Below are positions 24,932-34,200 of a stretch of DNA of 50,956 nt, piece after piece. Below the pieces are notes generated by a model. The model did no database searches, had not been told where the DNA came from, and was given only the letters and a program-made list of their open reading frames with translations. The DNA comes from JBDNFP01 sp041689775. GTDB taxonomy: Bacteria > Bacteroidota > Bacteroidia > Cytophagales > Spirosomataceae. The stretch covers positions 1 through 50,956 of the forward strand of contig JBDNFP010000255.1 in assembly GCA_041689775.1 (NCBI GenBank). The letters are read 5' to 3'. How positions within the stretch are numbered: position 1 is the first letter of the stretch; the number at the start of each line of letters is the position of its first letter. The translations under genes and the position numbers were made by a program.

Positions 24932-27289
24932 TTAAAAAATTAACTGAAACTCAGGATGAAGTGAAATAGCCCATACCAAGTCTTCTATGCCCTCTTCGCT
25001 TGGCTTGACTCCCAGTGCATTTCTCGCTGTTTCTATTTCCTTAGGCAGGGGTGGCCTACCCAAGGCATTCCAGTAAAGTGCCTTCACCAGAGCATCAGTG
25101 GTAGGATACCGGGTTTTCCATTGCCGGGCACCGCGGTGCACCGTGGCATTAAACCGGGTACCGTTGGTTAGCTCCAAGGCCTGTAATAGGTTGGCCTGTG
25201 AGCTCCGGCTGGTACTTACGGTTTCTCGGTTGGGTCTACCCAACGCGGTCAGGAAAGGGTCATTTTTCACCATACTAGCCCTTGGGAAAGTGATATCCTC
25301 CCGGATGGTTTCCGGAAACCGCTTATACTCCACGGCCGAATCGGCATAAATCGGCACAAAGACCAGACTTACTGCATCGGAGAATTGCTCAGCGGTGAGC
25401 CGGCGCCGGACCATTCCTTCAAATACGTAACTCGGGGCCACGATAAGATCAGCCTCAGGTAACCCAACGGAAGGAAGTTGATAGGTTTTAGAAGTAAGTA
25501 TGGTGTACATCAATTTCTTAATATCGTAGCCATTTTCTACAAAGTCATACGCCATCCAATCGAGTAGGTCCTGACTCCACGGGAGGTTGTCCATCGCATC
25601 CACGGGTTCTACGATACCCCGACCCAGTAGTTGTGCCCACACCCGGTTGACTAAGGTGCGGTATAGACGGCCATCTTTGGGTTGTACCAGAAAATCGGCC
25701 AGTTCCCGCAGGCGTTCCTCGGTGGGAGCGTCTATTGTGATTTCGCCCAAATCTTTGAAAAGAATAGCTCGTCCGGCCATTTTGCCGGTGGGTTGGTCGC
25801 AGCGGTTTATTTCGAGGGTAGTATCCGAAAACACATTGGCGAAGGCATAGGCGTCGGCTAGTTTCCAGTCGCTGATAAAACTATCGTGGCAGGAGGCACA
25901 TTTCAGATTTAACCCAAGAAATACCTGCGAAACGTTTTGAGCGGCCTGCATTTCGGTTCGTTGACTCGAATTGATGGTACCCCGCCATTTGATACCTTTG
26001 ATGAACCCTGCTGATTCTTCGGTCGGGCTGATGAGCTCGCGTACAAACCAGTTGTAGGGCTTATTGGTTGTGAGCGAAGTATACAGCCACTTGGTAATAT
26101 CTTTTCGCCCGCCGGTAATGTAGCCGGTGCCGGAATAGTCGTTACGCAGCACATCGTTCCAGAACGAGAGCCAATGTTGGGCATATGCTTCGTTGTGGTT
26201 GAGAAGCTCTTTCACCAATTGTTCCCGCTTGCCGGGGCGGTTGTCGGATGTAAAAGTCCGGACCTCATCGGGAGTAGGCAGGAGTCCTACTACATCGAGG
26301 TATACTCTCCTGATGTAGGTCCGGTCGTCTACCACTTTTTTCCAGGCAACATTATTTTCCTTGAAATAGACATTTACGAAGCGGTCGATCGGGAGCACGA
26401 GCTGTGGCGTAGCCGGGGGTACTGCCGGAAGGCGAGGGGCCATTTCGGCTACGCGATAAATACTTTTTTCTTCGCCGCTTGGCCAAGGGGCGCCCTGTTT
26501 TATCCAATAATCGAGAATAGCCACTTCTTTTTCCGTCAAACGCTTGCCTTTACTAGGCATGGCTTCCTTATGCCCCGTGGGCAAAGTAATGCGTCGAATC
26601 AGCTCGCTATCTTCCGGTTTACTAGGCACTACCACCACGCCGTCCTCGCCACCTTGCATAATAAAGTCGCGCTCATCAAGCCGTAGCTCGCCTTTCATTT
26701 TGGTTTCTCCGTGGCAACTGTAACAGTTGTGGGCCAGAATGGAGCGTACTTCCAAGTTGAGATCTTCTACCTGCTTGTCGGTGAGGGGCTGATTAGTACT
26801 GATAAATGATAAGTTGGCAAGGTTGGCACCGGGCTGTTCGGATGCTTTCCCGAAAGGAAGTACACTACTAATGTAATCTTCACCGTGGGTGAGCATAGTA
26901 CCGTAGTGCCCGGCAATACTTATACCCACAACCGTTAGCGCTAATAGACCACGGTAAAGCGGTAATTTTTCTTTTCGTAGGGCCAGAGCAGTAGCTACCG
27001 CCAGTAGCATAGTAGCAATACCAGACCATTGGTGGGTGGTGAGGGTTTCGCCCCCGTATTCTTCTACATTGGACAAGAGCAATCCTAATGCTACGGCTAA
27101 AATGGCACTAATTGCTCCAATCCAGACCATAGCCCGGATACCAGCCCTGAGTTCGGTAAACTTACGGAGCCAGCTTATTATTTCCAGGAAAAGAGCTACG
27201 CAAAGCAAGCCCACCGGAAAGTGGACGAGGAGCGGATGTAAGCGCCCTAACAATTGCCATAGCCAAAATGTAGTAGTAGGTTCCTGCAC
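24932..27289 (-). CDS. DUF2231 / PSCyt1 / DUF1549 / DUF1553 membrane cytochrome
   Basis: 785 residues. The first 150 are a membrane domain starting WQLLGRLHPLLVHFPVGLL (DUF2231-like, about four helices). A cytochrome c of the planctomycete PSCyt1 type follows, with haem motif CYSCH in AHNCYSCHGETKMKGELRLD and MPSKGKRLTEKEVAILDYWI. Then come DUF1549 (PIDRFVNVYF, RRVYLDVVGLLPTPDEV, HWLSFWNDVLRNDYS, NLKCASCHDSFISDWK, a second CxxCH) and DUF1553 (LYRTLVNRVWAQLLGRGIVE, FVENGYDIKKLMYTILTSKTYQL, RRRLTAEQFSDAVSLV). Its partner DUF1501 gene lies just downstream; a ThuA gene ends 20 bp upstream. Likely an inner-membrane, periplasm-facing oxidoreductase; the function of the family is unknown to me. Confidence 0.9.
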   Translation of the reverse strand: MQEPTTTFWLWQLLGRLHPLLVHFPVGLLCVALFLEIISWLRKFTELRAGIRAMVWIGAISAILAVALGLLLSNVEEYGGETLTTHQWSGIATMLLAVATALALRKEKLPLYRGLLALTVVGISIAGHYGTMLTHGEDYISSVLPFGKASEQPGANLANLSFISTNQPLTDKQVEDLNLEVRSILAHNCYSCHGETKMKGELRLDERDFIMQGGEDGVVVVPSKPEDSELIRRITLPTGHKEAMPSKGKRLTEKEVAILDYWIKQGAPWPSGEEKSIYRVAEMAPRLPAVPPATPQLVLPIDRFVNVYFKENNVAWKKVVDDRTYIRRVYLDVVGLLPTPDEVRTFTSDNRPGKREQLVKELLNHNEAYAQHWLSFWNDVLRNDYSGTGYITGGRKDITKWLYTSLTTNKPYNWFVRELISPTEESAGFIKGIKWRGTINSSQRTEMQAAQNVSQVFLGLNLKCASCHDSFISDWKLADAYAFANVFSDTTLEINRCDQPTGKMAGRAILFKDLGEITIDAPTEERLRELADFLVQPKDGRLYRTLVNRVWAQLLGRGIVEPVDAMDNLPWSQDLLDWMAYDFVENGYDIKKLMYTILTSKTYQLPSVGLPEADLIVAPSYVFEGMVRRRLTAEQFSDAVSLVFVPIYADSAVEYKRFPETIREDITFPRASMVKNDPFLTALGRPNRETVSTSRSSQANLLQALELTNGTRFNATVHRGARQWKTRYPTTDALVKALYWNALGRPPLPKEIETARNALGVKPSEEGIEDLVWAISLHPEFQLIF

Positions 27290-27309
27290 GATGAGTAGTT
27301 CTGATTAAA

Positions 27310-28233
27310 TTAATTTACAATACCGCGGTAGGGGACATTGATATTCATTTTGCCTTTCCATTTTTTTGGTACAGGTTTGCCGAGCTCCCAGTGAATAGCA
27401 TTTACTACTAACCGTTGAAAGGATTCATTTTGAAAGTCTTCGGGATGCCCGAGGGTAGTCATAAAGACTTTGGCACCGGCCGTATTCTGCCAGGTCCAGG
27501 CTACGGGCTGATCCACAGCAGGGCTTGTGTTTGGGTTTATCGACTTACCCATCAGTAGCCAGTTAGCGCCTTTCGTGGGGTAGTCTGGCAATACCCGGTA
27601 GAGCCAAGAAGCTACGTGGAAGTTGGGGGCTACTCCGGTCAGGATAGGGTGCTTGGCAGCGTCAGGAATAATGGATACGTCGGTTGTACTTTCGTGGCCG
27701 TAGTGCGAATGTTTGGCTTTACCTCCCCAGCCGGGAGGAGATCCGAAGGCTCGCTCGCCGAAGGCATTCCAGACTTCTTGTTCATGACCCTTAGGAAAGT
27801 TGAAGGCGTGGGTAGAGGTACGAAAACCCATCACCGGTTTGCCTGAATTGAGGTACTCATCGATATAGGCAAGCTGCTCTTTGGGTAGCCTGCGCCACCG
27901 CAGAAAGAATACCGCCAGATCTGCATGGCGTAGCGCTTCGAGGCCCGGAATATTTTCTTCGCTGTTTTGGTTGGGAGAAGCTTTGAGAACAAGGGTACGT
28001 ATGCCGTAGTTCTTTTCCAACTCGGCCGCTACAATGGGCAGGGTTGCTTCGCCACTATACTCGTGGTCGCCAGCAATAAATACCACTAGGGGTTTCTTTT
28101 TTGCCAAATTTGCCAAATAAGAAGTGCTATTTGTTAAAGAGCTTAGGCTGAATAAGCCAATAACAATTGCTAGTGAAAGGCCAGTGAAAGTCAAAATATT
28201 ACGTTTATGCCCAAACAAAGTAGGAATATGCAT
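27310..28233 (-). CDS. ThuA domain protein, membrane-anchored or exported (second copy)
   Basis: 307 residues. A hydrophobic segment at about 11-32 (ILTFTGLSLAIVIGLFSLSS) is a signal anchor or uncleaved signal. The ThuA fold follows: PLVVFIAGDHEYSGEATLP, LEALRHADLAVFFLRWR, GKPVMGFRTSTHAFN, SHYGHESTTDVSI, HPILTGVAPNF and KVFMTTLGHPEDFQNESFQRL. It is clearly related to the ThuA protein at 12328-13383 (shared DHEYxGE, GLEAL and FRTSTHAFN/LRTSTHAFN blocks) but shorter. It is the first gene of the unit ThuA-cytochrome-DUF1501, separated from the cytochrome by only 20 bp. The enzymatic role is unknown. Confidence 0.88.
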   Translation of the reverse strand: MHIPTLFGHKRNILTFTGLSLAIVIGLFSLSSLTNSTSYLANLAKKKPLVVFIAGDHEYSGEATLPIVAAELEKNYGIRTLVLKASPNQNSEENIPGLEALRHADLAVFFLRWRRLPKEQLAYIDEYLNSGKPVMGFRTSTHAFNFPKGHEQEVWNAFGERAFGSPPGWGGKAKHSHYGHESTTDVSIIPDAAKHPILTGVAPNFHVASWLYRVLPDYPTKGANWLLMGKSINPNTSPAVDQPVAWTWQNTAGAKVFMTTLGHPEDFQNESFQRLVVNAIHWELGKPVPKKWKGKMNINVPYRGIVN

Positions 28234-28625
28234 GGATAAGAGGTGTTTAGGAATTAGGTGATTTGTAGGTTAAAGACAGTCAGTTGATAAAAATACCCAC
28301 CTGTTATCCGAAACTGTCATTCTAAAATGATCAAATATCCATGTTGATAGTACTAGCGGCTCACCCTTTTGATCTTGAAAACGATATTAAACCCTCCGCC
28401 CGGACCAACAATAGCGATGGGCTAATAAATTGTGTGCTGTATAAGTGCACCAACCGAAGTTAGGTACAACAAAGAAAAGACGGGGAGCAGGGTGTACTCA
28501 TAAATATCCTTTCTTTTTCTGCGATTCATTTAGCTACTTTGTAGATATCAAGTCAAACGATTTCTCGTTTTTTCAAAACTCTGATTACCTAATTCGGGTT
28601 GAAGAAAGCAGAAATCAACCCGCAA
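28234..28625. other. Divergent intergenic region between ThuA and polyprenyl synthase genes
   Basis: About 390 bp serving both the leftward sugar island and the rightward prenyl synthase gene. A near-consensus rightward box TACTTTG lies at 28536-28542. No leftward CAAANNTA box was found. No gene is recognised. Confidence 0.35.
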
Positions 28626-29600
28626 ATGATAACACCCGACCAACTACTGCAGACCCTGCAAGAAGAAATAGAAAAGAATTCGTACGGAGATCAACCGAAG
28701 GAACTCTATGAACCGATTCGTTACCTGATGTCATTAGGAGGCAAGCGATTTCGCCCTCTGATGACTTTGATGGCGGCTTCTTTATACACCGACGATTGGC
28801 AAAAAGCATTAAAACCGGCTCAGGCCGTGGAGGTTTTTCACAACTTTACCCTCATGCACGACGATATTATGGACTGTGCGCCACTGCGTCGTGGAAAGCC
28901 CACGGTCCATGAGAAATGGAATGCCAATACCGCTATCTTATCGGGAGACGTGATGCTAATCCGGGCCTATGATCTGCTGATGGAAGTAGAAAGTGACCGA
29001 CTGAAAAAAGCATTGATGCGTTTCAACACCACGGCTGCCGAGGTATGCGAGGGCCAACAGTTCGACATGAACTTTGAGACCCGTTGGGACGTAACCGAGG
29101 CCGAGTATATTAATATGATTCGTCTAAAAACCTCAGTACTCCTTGGCTTTGCCTTGGAATTAGGTGGAATCATTGGGGGAGCTAATGGTGAGGCTACCTC
29201 CCTTCTCTACGAAGCTGGTGTGAGCATGGGTATTGGCTTCCAGCTCAAAGACGACTTGTTGGATGTATACGGAGACCCAAAAAAATTCGGCAAGCAGGTA
29301 GGTGGCGATATCATTGCCAATAAAAAGACCTTCCTTCTGATTGAGGCGGTCGGGCGTGCCAAAGGATCAGTGAAACGAGACCTTACCCATTGGTTGTCGG
29401 TAAAAGAATTTGATAAGAGTGAGAAGGTAAAAGCGGTAAGGGAAATTTACGATACGCTGGGGATTCGTACATTTACCGAACAGAAAATAAGTGAATACTT
29501 TACCAAGGGCTTCGATTGCCTCGAAAGAGTAGCCGCCGACCCGGCCCGGAAAGCTCCCCTGATGGGGTTTGTACATCAGCTGGTAGAGCGGGAAGCCTGA
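28626..29600 (+). CDS. Polyprenyl (octaprenyl-type) diphosphate synthase
   Basis: 324 residues from the ATG at 28626; the frame is open 27 bases further to a TTG, which was not preferred. All trans-prenyltransferase landmarks are present: GGKRFRP near residue 48, the first Asp-rich motif in LMHDDIMD, LRRGKPTVH, the GxxxxGxxFQxxDD region IGFQLKDDLLDVYGD with the second Asp-rich motif, and GGDIIANKKTFL. It condenses isopentenyl diphosphate units onto an allylic primer, giving a chain for quinones or a similar lipid; chain length cannot be read safely. Cytosolic or membrane-associated. Transcribed rightward with the rhomboid gene 56 bp downstream. Confidence 0.93.
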   Translation: MITPDQLLQTLQEEIEKNSYGDQPKELYEPIRYLMSLGGKRFRPLMTLMAASLYTDDWQKALKPAQAVEVFHNFTLMHDDIMDCAPLRRGKPTVHEKWNANTAILSGDVMLIRAYDLLMEVESDRLKKALMRFNTTAAEVCEGQQFDMNFETRWDVTEAEYINMIRLKTSVLLGFALELGGIIGGANGEATSLLYEAGVSMGIGFQLKDDLLDVYGDPKKFGKQVGGDIIANKKTFLLIEAVGRAKGSVKRDLTHWLSVKEFDKSEKVKAVREIYDTLGIRTFTEQKISEYFTKGFDCLERVAADPARKAPLMGFVHQLVEREA

Positions 29601-29656
29601 GGTAGATCAGACTGTTTTCTGGCGGTTTATTCCCCATATTTATATCTAACGTCTCT

Positions 29657-30277
29657 ATGTCTATTACGCTTATTCTTATTATTGTTACAGTTGGTATCAG
29701 CTATTACTCCTGGAAAAATCCAAGTATGATGGATAAGCTGGTTCTTAATCCTTATAAAGTTACTAAAAAGAATGAGTACTACCGTTTTATATCCTCTGGC
29801 TTTATCCACGCTGATTTTGGGCACTTGATCTTCAATATGCTTAGCTTGTGGTTCGTGGGGGAAGGTATCGAAGGGCTCTTTGGTATGCTCTTTGGTAGTA
29901 ATGGTGGTATATATTTTCTGGTACTTTATATCCTCGGAATTATCGTTTCGGATATCCCTACTTTCTTGAAAAACCGGAATAACGCTAACTATAATTCTTT
30001 GGGTGCTTCGGGTGGAGTAGCGGCGGTACTGTTTGCGGCAATTTTGTACGCCCCGCTACTACAAATATGTCTGTATTTCTTTATCTGCATGCCCGGCTTT
30101 ATTTTTGGTATTCTGTTTTTGGGATATTCTTTTTACGAGTCAAGAAGAGGCGGAGGGTACGTCAACCACGACGCTCACATGTACGGCGCTATCTTCGGGA
30201 TGCTCTTTATGGCGGCGGTGTATCCAGCGGCGGTGGCGGACTTTTTCCAGCAAATAGGTTCGTGGAGTATATTCTGA
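29657..30277 (+). CDS. Rhomboid family intramembrane serine protease
   Basis: 206 residues with about six membrane segments. The catalytic serine is Ser118 in LGASGGVAAV and the catalytic histidine His174 in NHDAHMYGAIFG. The HADFGHLIFNMLSLWFVGEG segment in the second membrane region is the family's conserved HxxxxHxxxN-type motif. It cleaves membrane proteins within the bilayer; the substrate is unknown. It follows the polyprenyl synthase gene closely and converges on the phosphatidylserine decarboxylase gene, with a strong bidirectional hairpin between them. Confidence 0.92.
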   Translation: MSITLILIIVTVGISYYSWKNPSMMDKLVLNPYKVTKKNEYYRFISSGFIHADFGHLIFNMLSLWFVGEGIEGLFGMLFGSNGGIYFLVLYILGIIVSDIPTFLKNRNNANYNSLGASGGVAAVLFAAILYAPLLQICLYFFICMPGFIFGILFLGYSFYESRRGGGYVNHDAHMYGAIFGMLFMAAVYPAAVADFFQQIGSWSIF

Positions 30278-30416
30278 TAGGGTAGCTGCCAGCGATTAGC
30301 TTGTGGCTGTTAGGATTTAGTAAGTATTTGATTAATAATGAATTATATAAGATTTAGTCAAGTTGATAATGTGAACTGTTTCTGTGGAAGTACTTAAGTT
30401 TCTGGCAAAGTTAGTT

Positions 30417-30466
30417 TATACAGCAAGAAAGCGGGGGCGTCAACGCCCCCGCTTTCTTGCTGTATA
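30417..30466. terminator. Bidirectional terminator, perfect 23-bp stem
   Basis: TATACAGCAAGAAAGCGGGGGCG (described as arms 30417-30439 and 30444-30466) pairs without mismatch around a TCAA loop. It lies between the convergent rhomboid and phosphatidylserine decarboxylase genes and can end both transcripts. Confidence 0.85.
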
Positions 30467-30472
30467 GATAGG

Positions 30473-31138
30473 TTAGTGCTCGGCCAACTCGGCTAATATT
30501 GTTATGCTACCTACGGTTTTATCGTCAAGATTGACTTTAATCTTGGCGTCCAAGGGTAAGAATACGTCAACCCGGGAGCCAAACTTAATGAAGCCCATTT
30601 GGGTACTTTGTTGAACATTATCTCCCACTTTTACGTACCAGCGAATACGCCGGGCCACTGCACCTGCAATCTGCCGGAAAAGAATGTCAACCCCTTGGGG
30701 AGATCGGATCACGATGGTCGTACGCTCGTTGTCGGTACTCGATTTAGGGTGCCAAGCCACGAGATACAGGCCTGGATGATATTTAAAGTACTGCACGATG
30801 CCCCCGATGGGGTTCCAGTTGACGTGTACATCAAGGGGCGACATGAAAATACTGATCTGCCGGCGAGGACCTTTGAAGTATTCATTTTCTACTACCTCCT
30901 CAATCACCACGACCTTACCGTCGCAGGGAGCTACTATCTGGTTATTTGCGATGGTAACAACGCGTTTCGGAACACGAAAGAATTGAACGATCAGGAAGAA
31001 AAAAAACACGCTTACAACAAGTAATGACAGGTGCAGCCATTCAAGTCCGGGAGTAAAATACCGAAGTAACGCATTAATAAGAACCAGAAGCAGAGCCGCG
31101 CCTCCCATTATTGTGTAGCCTTCTTTGTGTAATGTCAT
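30473..31138 (-). CDS. psd: Phosphatidylserine decarboxylase family protein
   Basis: 221 residues, the short PSD form. Two hydrophobic segments at about 10-50 anchor it in the inner membrane. The core shows IVAPCDGKVVVIEEV, ISIFMSPLDVHVNW (with the conserved DVHVN), RTTIVIRSPQG, GAVARRI and GFIKFGSRVDVFLP. In the last, the Gly-Ser bond is where the proenzyme cuts itself to leave a pyruvoyl group. It makes phosphatidylethanolamine from phosphatidylserine. Transcribed leftward, downstream of secA but separated by a terminator, so it is probably its own unit. Confidence 0.93.
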   Translation of the reverse strand: MTLHKEGYTIMGGAALLLVLINALLRYFTPGLEWLHLSLLVVSVFFFFLIVQFFRVPKRVVTIANNQIVAPCDGKVVVIEEVVENEYFKGPRRQISIFMSPLDVHVNWNPIGGIVQYFKYHPGLYLVAWHPKSSTDNERTTIVIRSPQGVDILFRQIAGAVARRIRWYVKVGDNVQQSTQMGFIKFGSRVDVFLPLDAKIKVNLDDKTVGSITILAELAEH

Positions 31139-31204
31139 AGTTTCGGGTAGTTGTTTCGACGGGGTAAAAGTACGAATTAGGTTTCAAATCTGTACTTCTC
31201 TTAC

Positions 31205-31247
31205 ACGAAAAGCCCGACACCGTTTCTTGCCGGGTCGGGCTTTTCGT
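31205..31247 (-). terminator. Terminator after secA
   Basis: ACGAAAAGCCCGAC (31205-31218) pairs perfectly with GTCGGGCTTTTCGT (31234-31247) around a 15-base loop. It lies 33 bp after the SecA stop codon on the minus strand and ahead of the phosphatidylserine decarboxylase gene. Confidence 0.8.
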
Positions 31248-31279
31248 ACTTAAATATGTCTGAAGCAGAAATAAGATGA

Positions 31280-34200
31280 TTAGGCTACTACAACACAAGT
31301 GCCATTCTCAACATCCTGCTCCACCTTCTTGTACTTCACATCTTTCAATACTCGTCCGTCGCGGTACTGAACCGTTACTTTCTGGTTACGATCTGCTACC
31401 TTAATAGCCCGTACGGGTTGCTGACGGACAGTATTTTCCATGTGTTGAGCATGTGCCTCGGGTCCTGAGTCCATATTTCGCTCTTCTTCGCCCCGATTAG
31501 TTTGAAGTGCCGGGCTAGGCTGACGCCGTACCGGAGGTTGCTGTACCTGCTCGGGCGCAGCTTGCTCCTGTGGAATATCAGCCTTCATTAGGAAGGCAAT
31601 CATATCAAAATTAACCTTACTTAGGAAGCGCTTGAATAGCTCCACGGATTCGAACTTATAGATCAATAAAGGATCTTTCTGTTCAAATACCGCATTTTGA
31701 ACCGATTGTTTTAAGTCGTCCATTTCGCGCAGGTGCTCTTTCCATTCCTGATCAATGAGTGAAAGTACGATGGCCTTCTCCATTTCCAGGATAATCTCGC
31801 GGCCTTCGGTATCGATGGCTTTTTTTAGATTGACTACCACACCTGTCTGACGGATTCCGTCGGAAAACGGAATCATGATTTCGGTAATAGTAGCTCCGCG
31901 CTCGTTGTAGATCTGTCTCAGAATCGGCAGAGCTTTCTGGGCAATGGCGTTGTTTTTCGCCCGGTAGTTATCTTCCGTACCATGGTATAGCTTCTGTCCC
32001 CGCTCCTGATCTTTCATGCTGCCGTAGGCGGCTTGGTCGAAAGGTGGCTCAATACCAAGAGAAGTCAAGGTAGCTAGTTCAAATTCGGCGTAGCTACCCG
32101 AAGTGTTGGCTACGATTTCCTCGCACACATCGTAAAGCGTATTGGCAATATCGACGGCTAGTCGCTCTCCGAACAGGGCATTACGACGACGGCGATAAAT
32201 GGCATCCCGCTGGTAGTTCATCACGTCGTCGTATTCGAGCAGGCGTTTTCGGGTACCGAAGTTGTTCTCCTCTACCTTCCGCTGAGCGCGCTCGATCGAC
32301 TTGGTAATCATGCTGTGCTGAATAACCTCACCTTCTTCAAGTCCCATGCGGTCCATTACTTTGGCCATTCGGTCGGAGCCAAACAGACGCATCAGGTTAT
32401 CTTCCAGTGACACAAAAAACTGTGACGAACCGGTGTCTCCCTGCCGTCCTGAACGACCACGCAACTGACGGTCAACGCGTCGGCTTTCGTGGCGCTCGGT
32501 ACCAATAATGGCTAAACCTCCCGAAGTTTTCGCCTCCGATGTAAGCTTAATGTCGGTACCACGCCCGGCCATGTTGGTCGCGATCGTTACCGTACCGGGC
32601 TTACCGGCTTCGGCTACTACCGACGCTTCTTTTTGGTGCTGCTTGGCGTTAAGTACTTGGTGTCCGATTTTACGCATGGTGAGCATCCGGCTGATAATCT
32701 CGGAGTTTTCTACCGAAGTAGTACCCACCAATACCGGGCGACCATTCTGTACGAGCTCTACAATCTCATCGGCTACGGCGTTGTATTTCTCCCGAACGGA
32801 GCGGTATACTTTGTCTTCCTCGTCTTTCCGGATGATGGATACGTTGGTCGGGATTGAGACCACATCCAGTTTATAGATTTCCCAGAACTCTCCTGCCTCG
32901 GTCTCGGCCGTACCCGTCATACCCGATAGTTTATGGTACATCCGGAAATAGTTCTGTAAAGTTACGGTCGCGTACGTTTGGGTGGCGTCTTCTACCTTTA
33001 CGTTTTCCTTTGCCTCAATGGCCTGGTGTAAACCATCGGAGTAGCGACGGCCTTCCATAATACGACCCGTCTGCTCGTCTACGATCTTTACTTTTCCGTC
33101 CATGATTACGTACTCAGTATCCTTCTCGAATAGATTGTAGGCTTTCAGAAGTTGATTGACCGTGTGAATACGAGCAGCTTTGACCGAATAGTCGCGGATT
33201 AGTGATTCTTTTCTGACAACACGCTCCTGCTCATTCAGCGATGCATCTTTTTCGATGGCGTTGAGGTCAACGGCAATATCGGGCATAATGAAGAAGCTTG
33301 TTTCATCTGACTCGCCCGTGAGGAAGTCAATTCCTTTTTCGGTAAGTTCAATACTGTTCTGGCGCTCATCAATGGTATAATAAAGGGGAGCGTCGGCTTC
33401 CGGCATCAATTTTTGGTTTTCAGACAGATAGATACCTTCGGTTTCCTGTAAGATCGCACGCATGCCGCCTTCACTCAGAAACTTGATCAGAGGCTTATAC
33501 TTAGGCATACCTCTGAACACCCGGAAAAGGGCAACGCCTCCCTCTTTTTTATCTCCGGTAGAAATCTTCTTTTTTGCTTCGTTAAGCAAGTCCATGGCGA
33601 GCTTTTTCTGAGCGTCCACGATGCGGGCCACCCGGGGTTTTAGCTCGATATATTCCTGCTCATCGCCACGTGGTACGGGACCACTAATAATCAGAGGTGT
33701 ACGTGCGTCATCAATCAAGACGGAGTCAACTTCGTCAATCATGGCAAAGTGATGCTTACGCTGCACGAGCTCATCAGGAGTACGCGACATGTTGTCACGG
33801 AGATAGTCAAACCCAAATTCGTTATTGGTTCCGTACGTCATGTTAGCCTTGTAGGCGTTGCGGCGGGCAAGGGTATTAGGCTCATGGCGGTCGATACAGT
33901 CTACACTCATGCCGTGGAATTCAAAAAGAGGAGCATTCCACTCCGCATCACGCTTGGCTAGGTAGTCGTTCACGGTTACGATGTGCACTCCAAGTCCAGC
34001 AAGTGAATTTAGGAAAGCTGGCAGGGTAGCTACCAGGGTTTTACCTTCACCCGTAGCCATTTCAGCAATTTTCCCTTGGTGCAATACCACTCCACCGATC
34101 AACTGTACGTCGTAATGGACCATTTCCCACTTGATGGGCTGTCCCATTACGTCCCATGTGTTGCTCCAGTAGGACTTATCGCCCTCAATGACAACATTGC

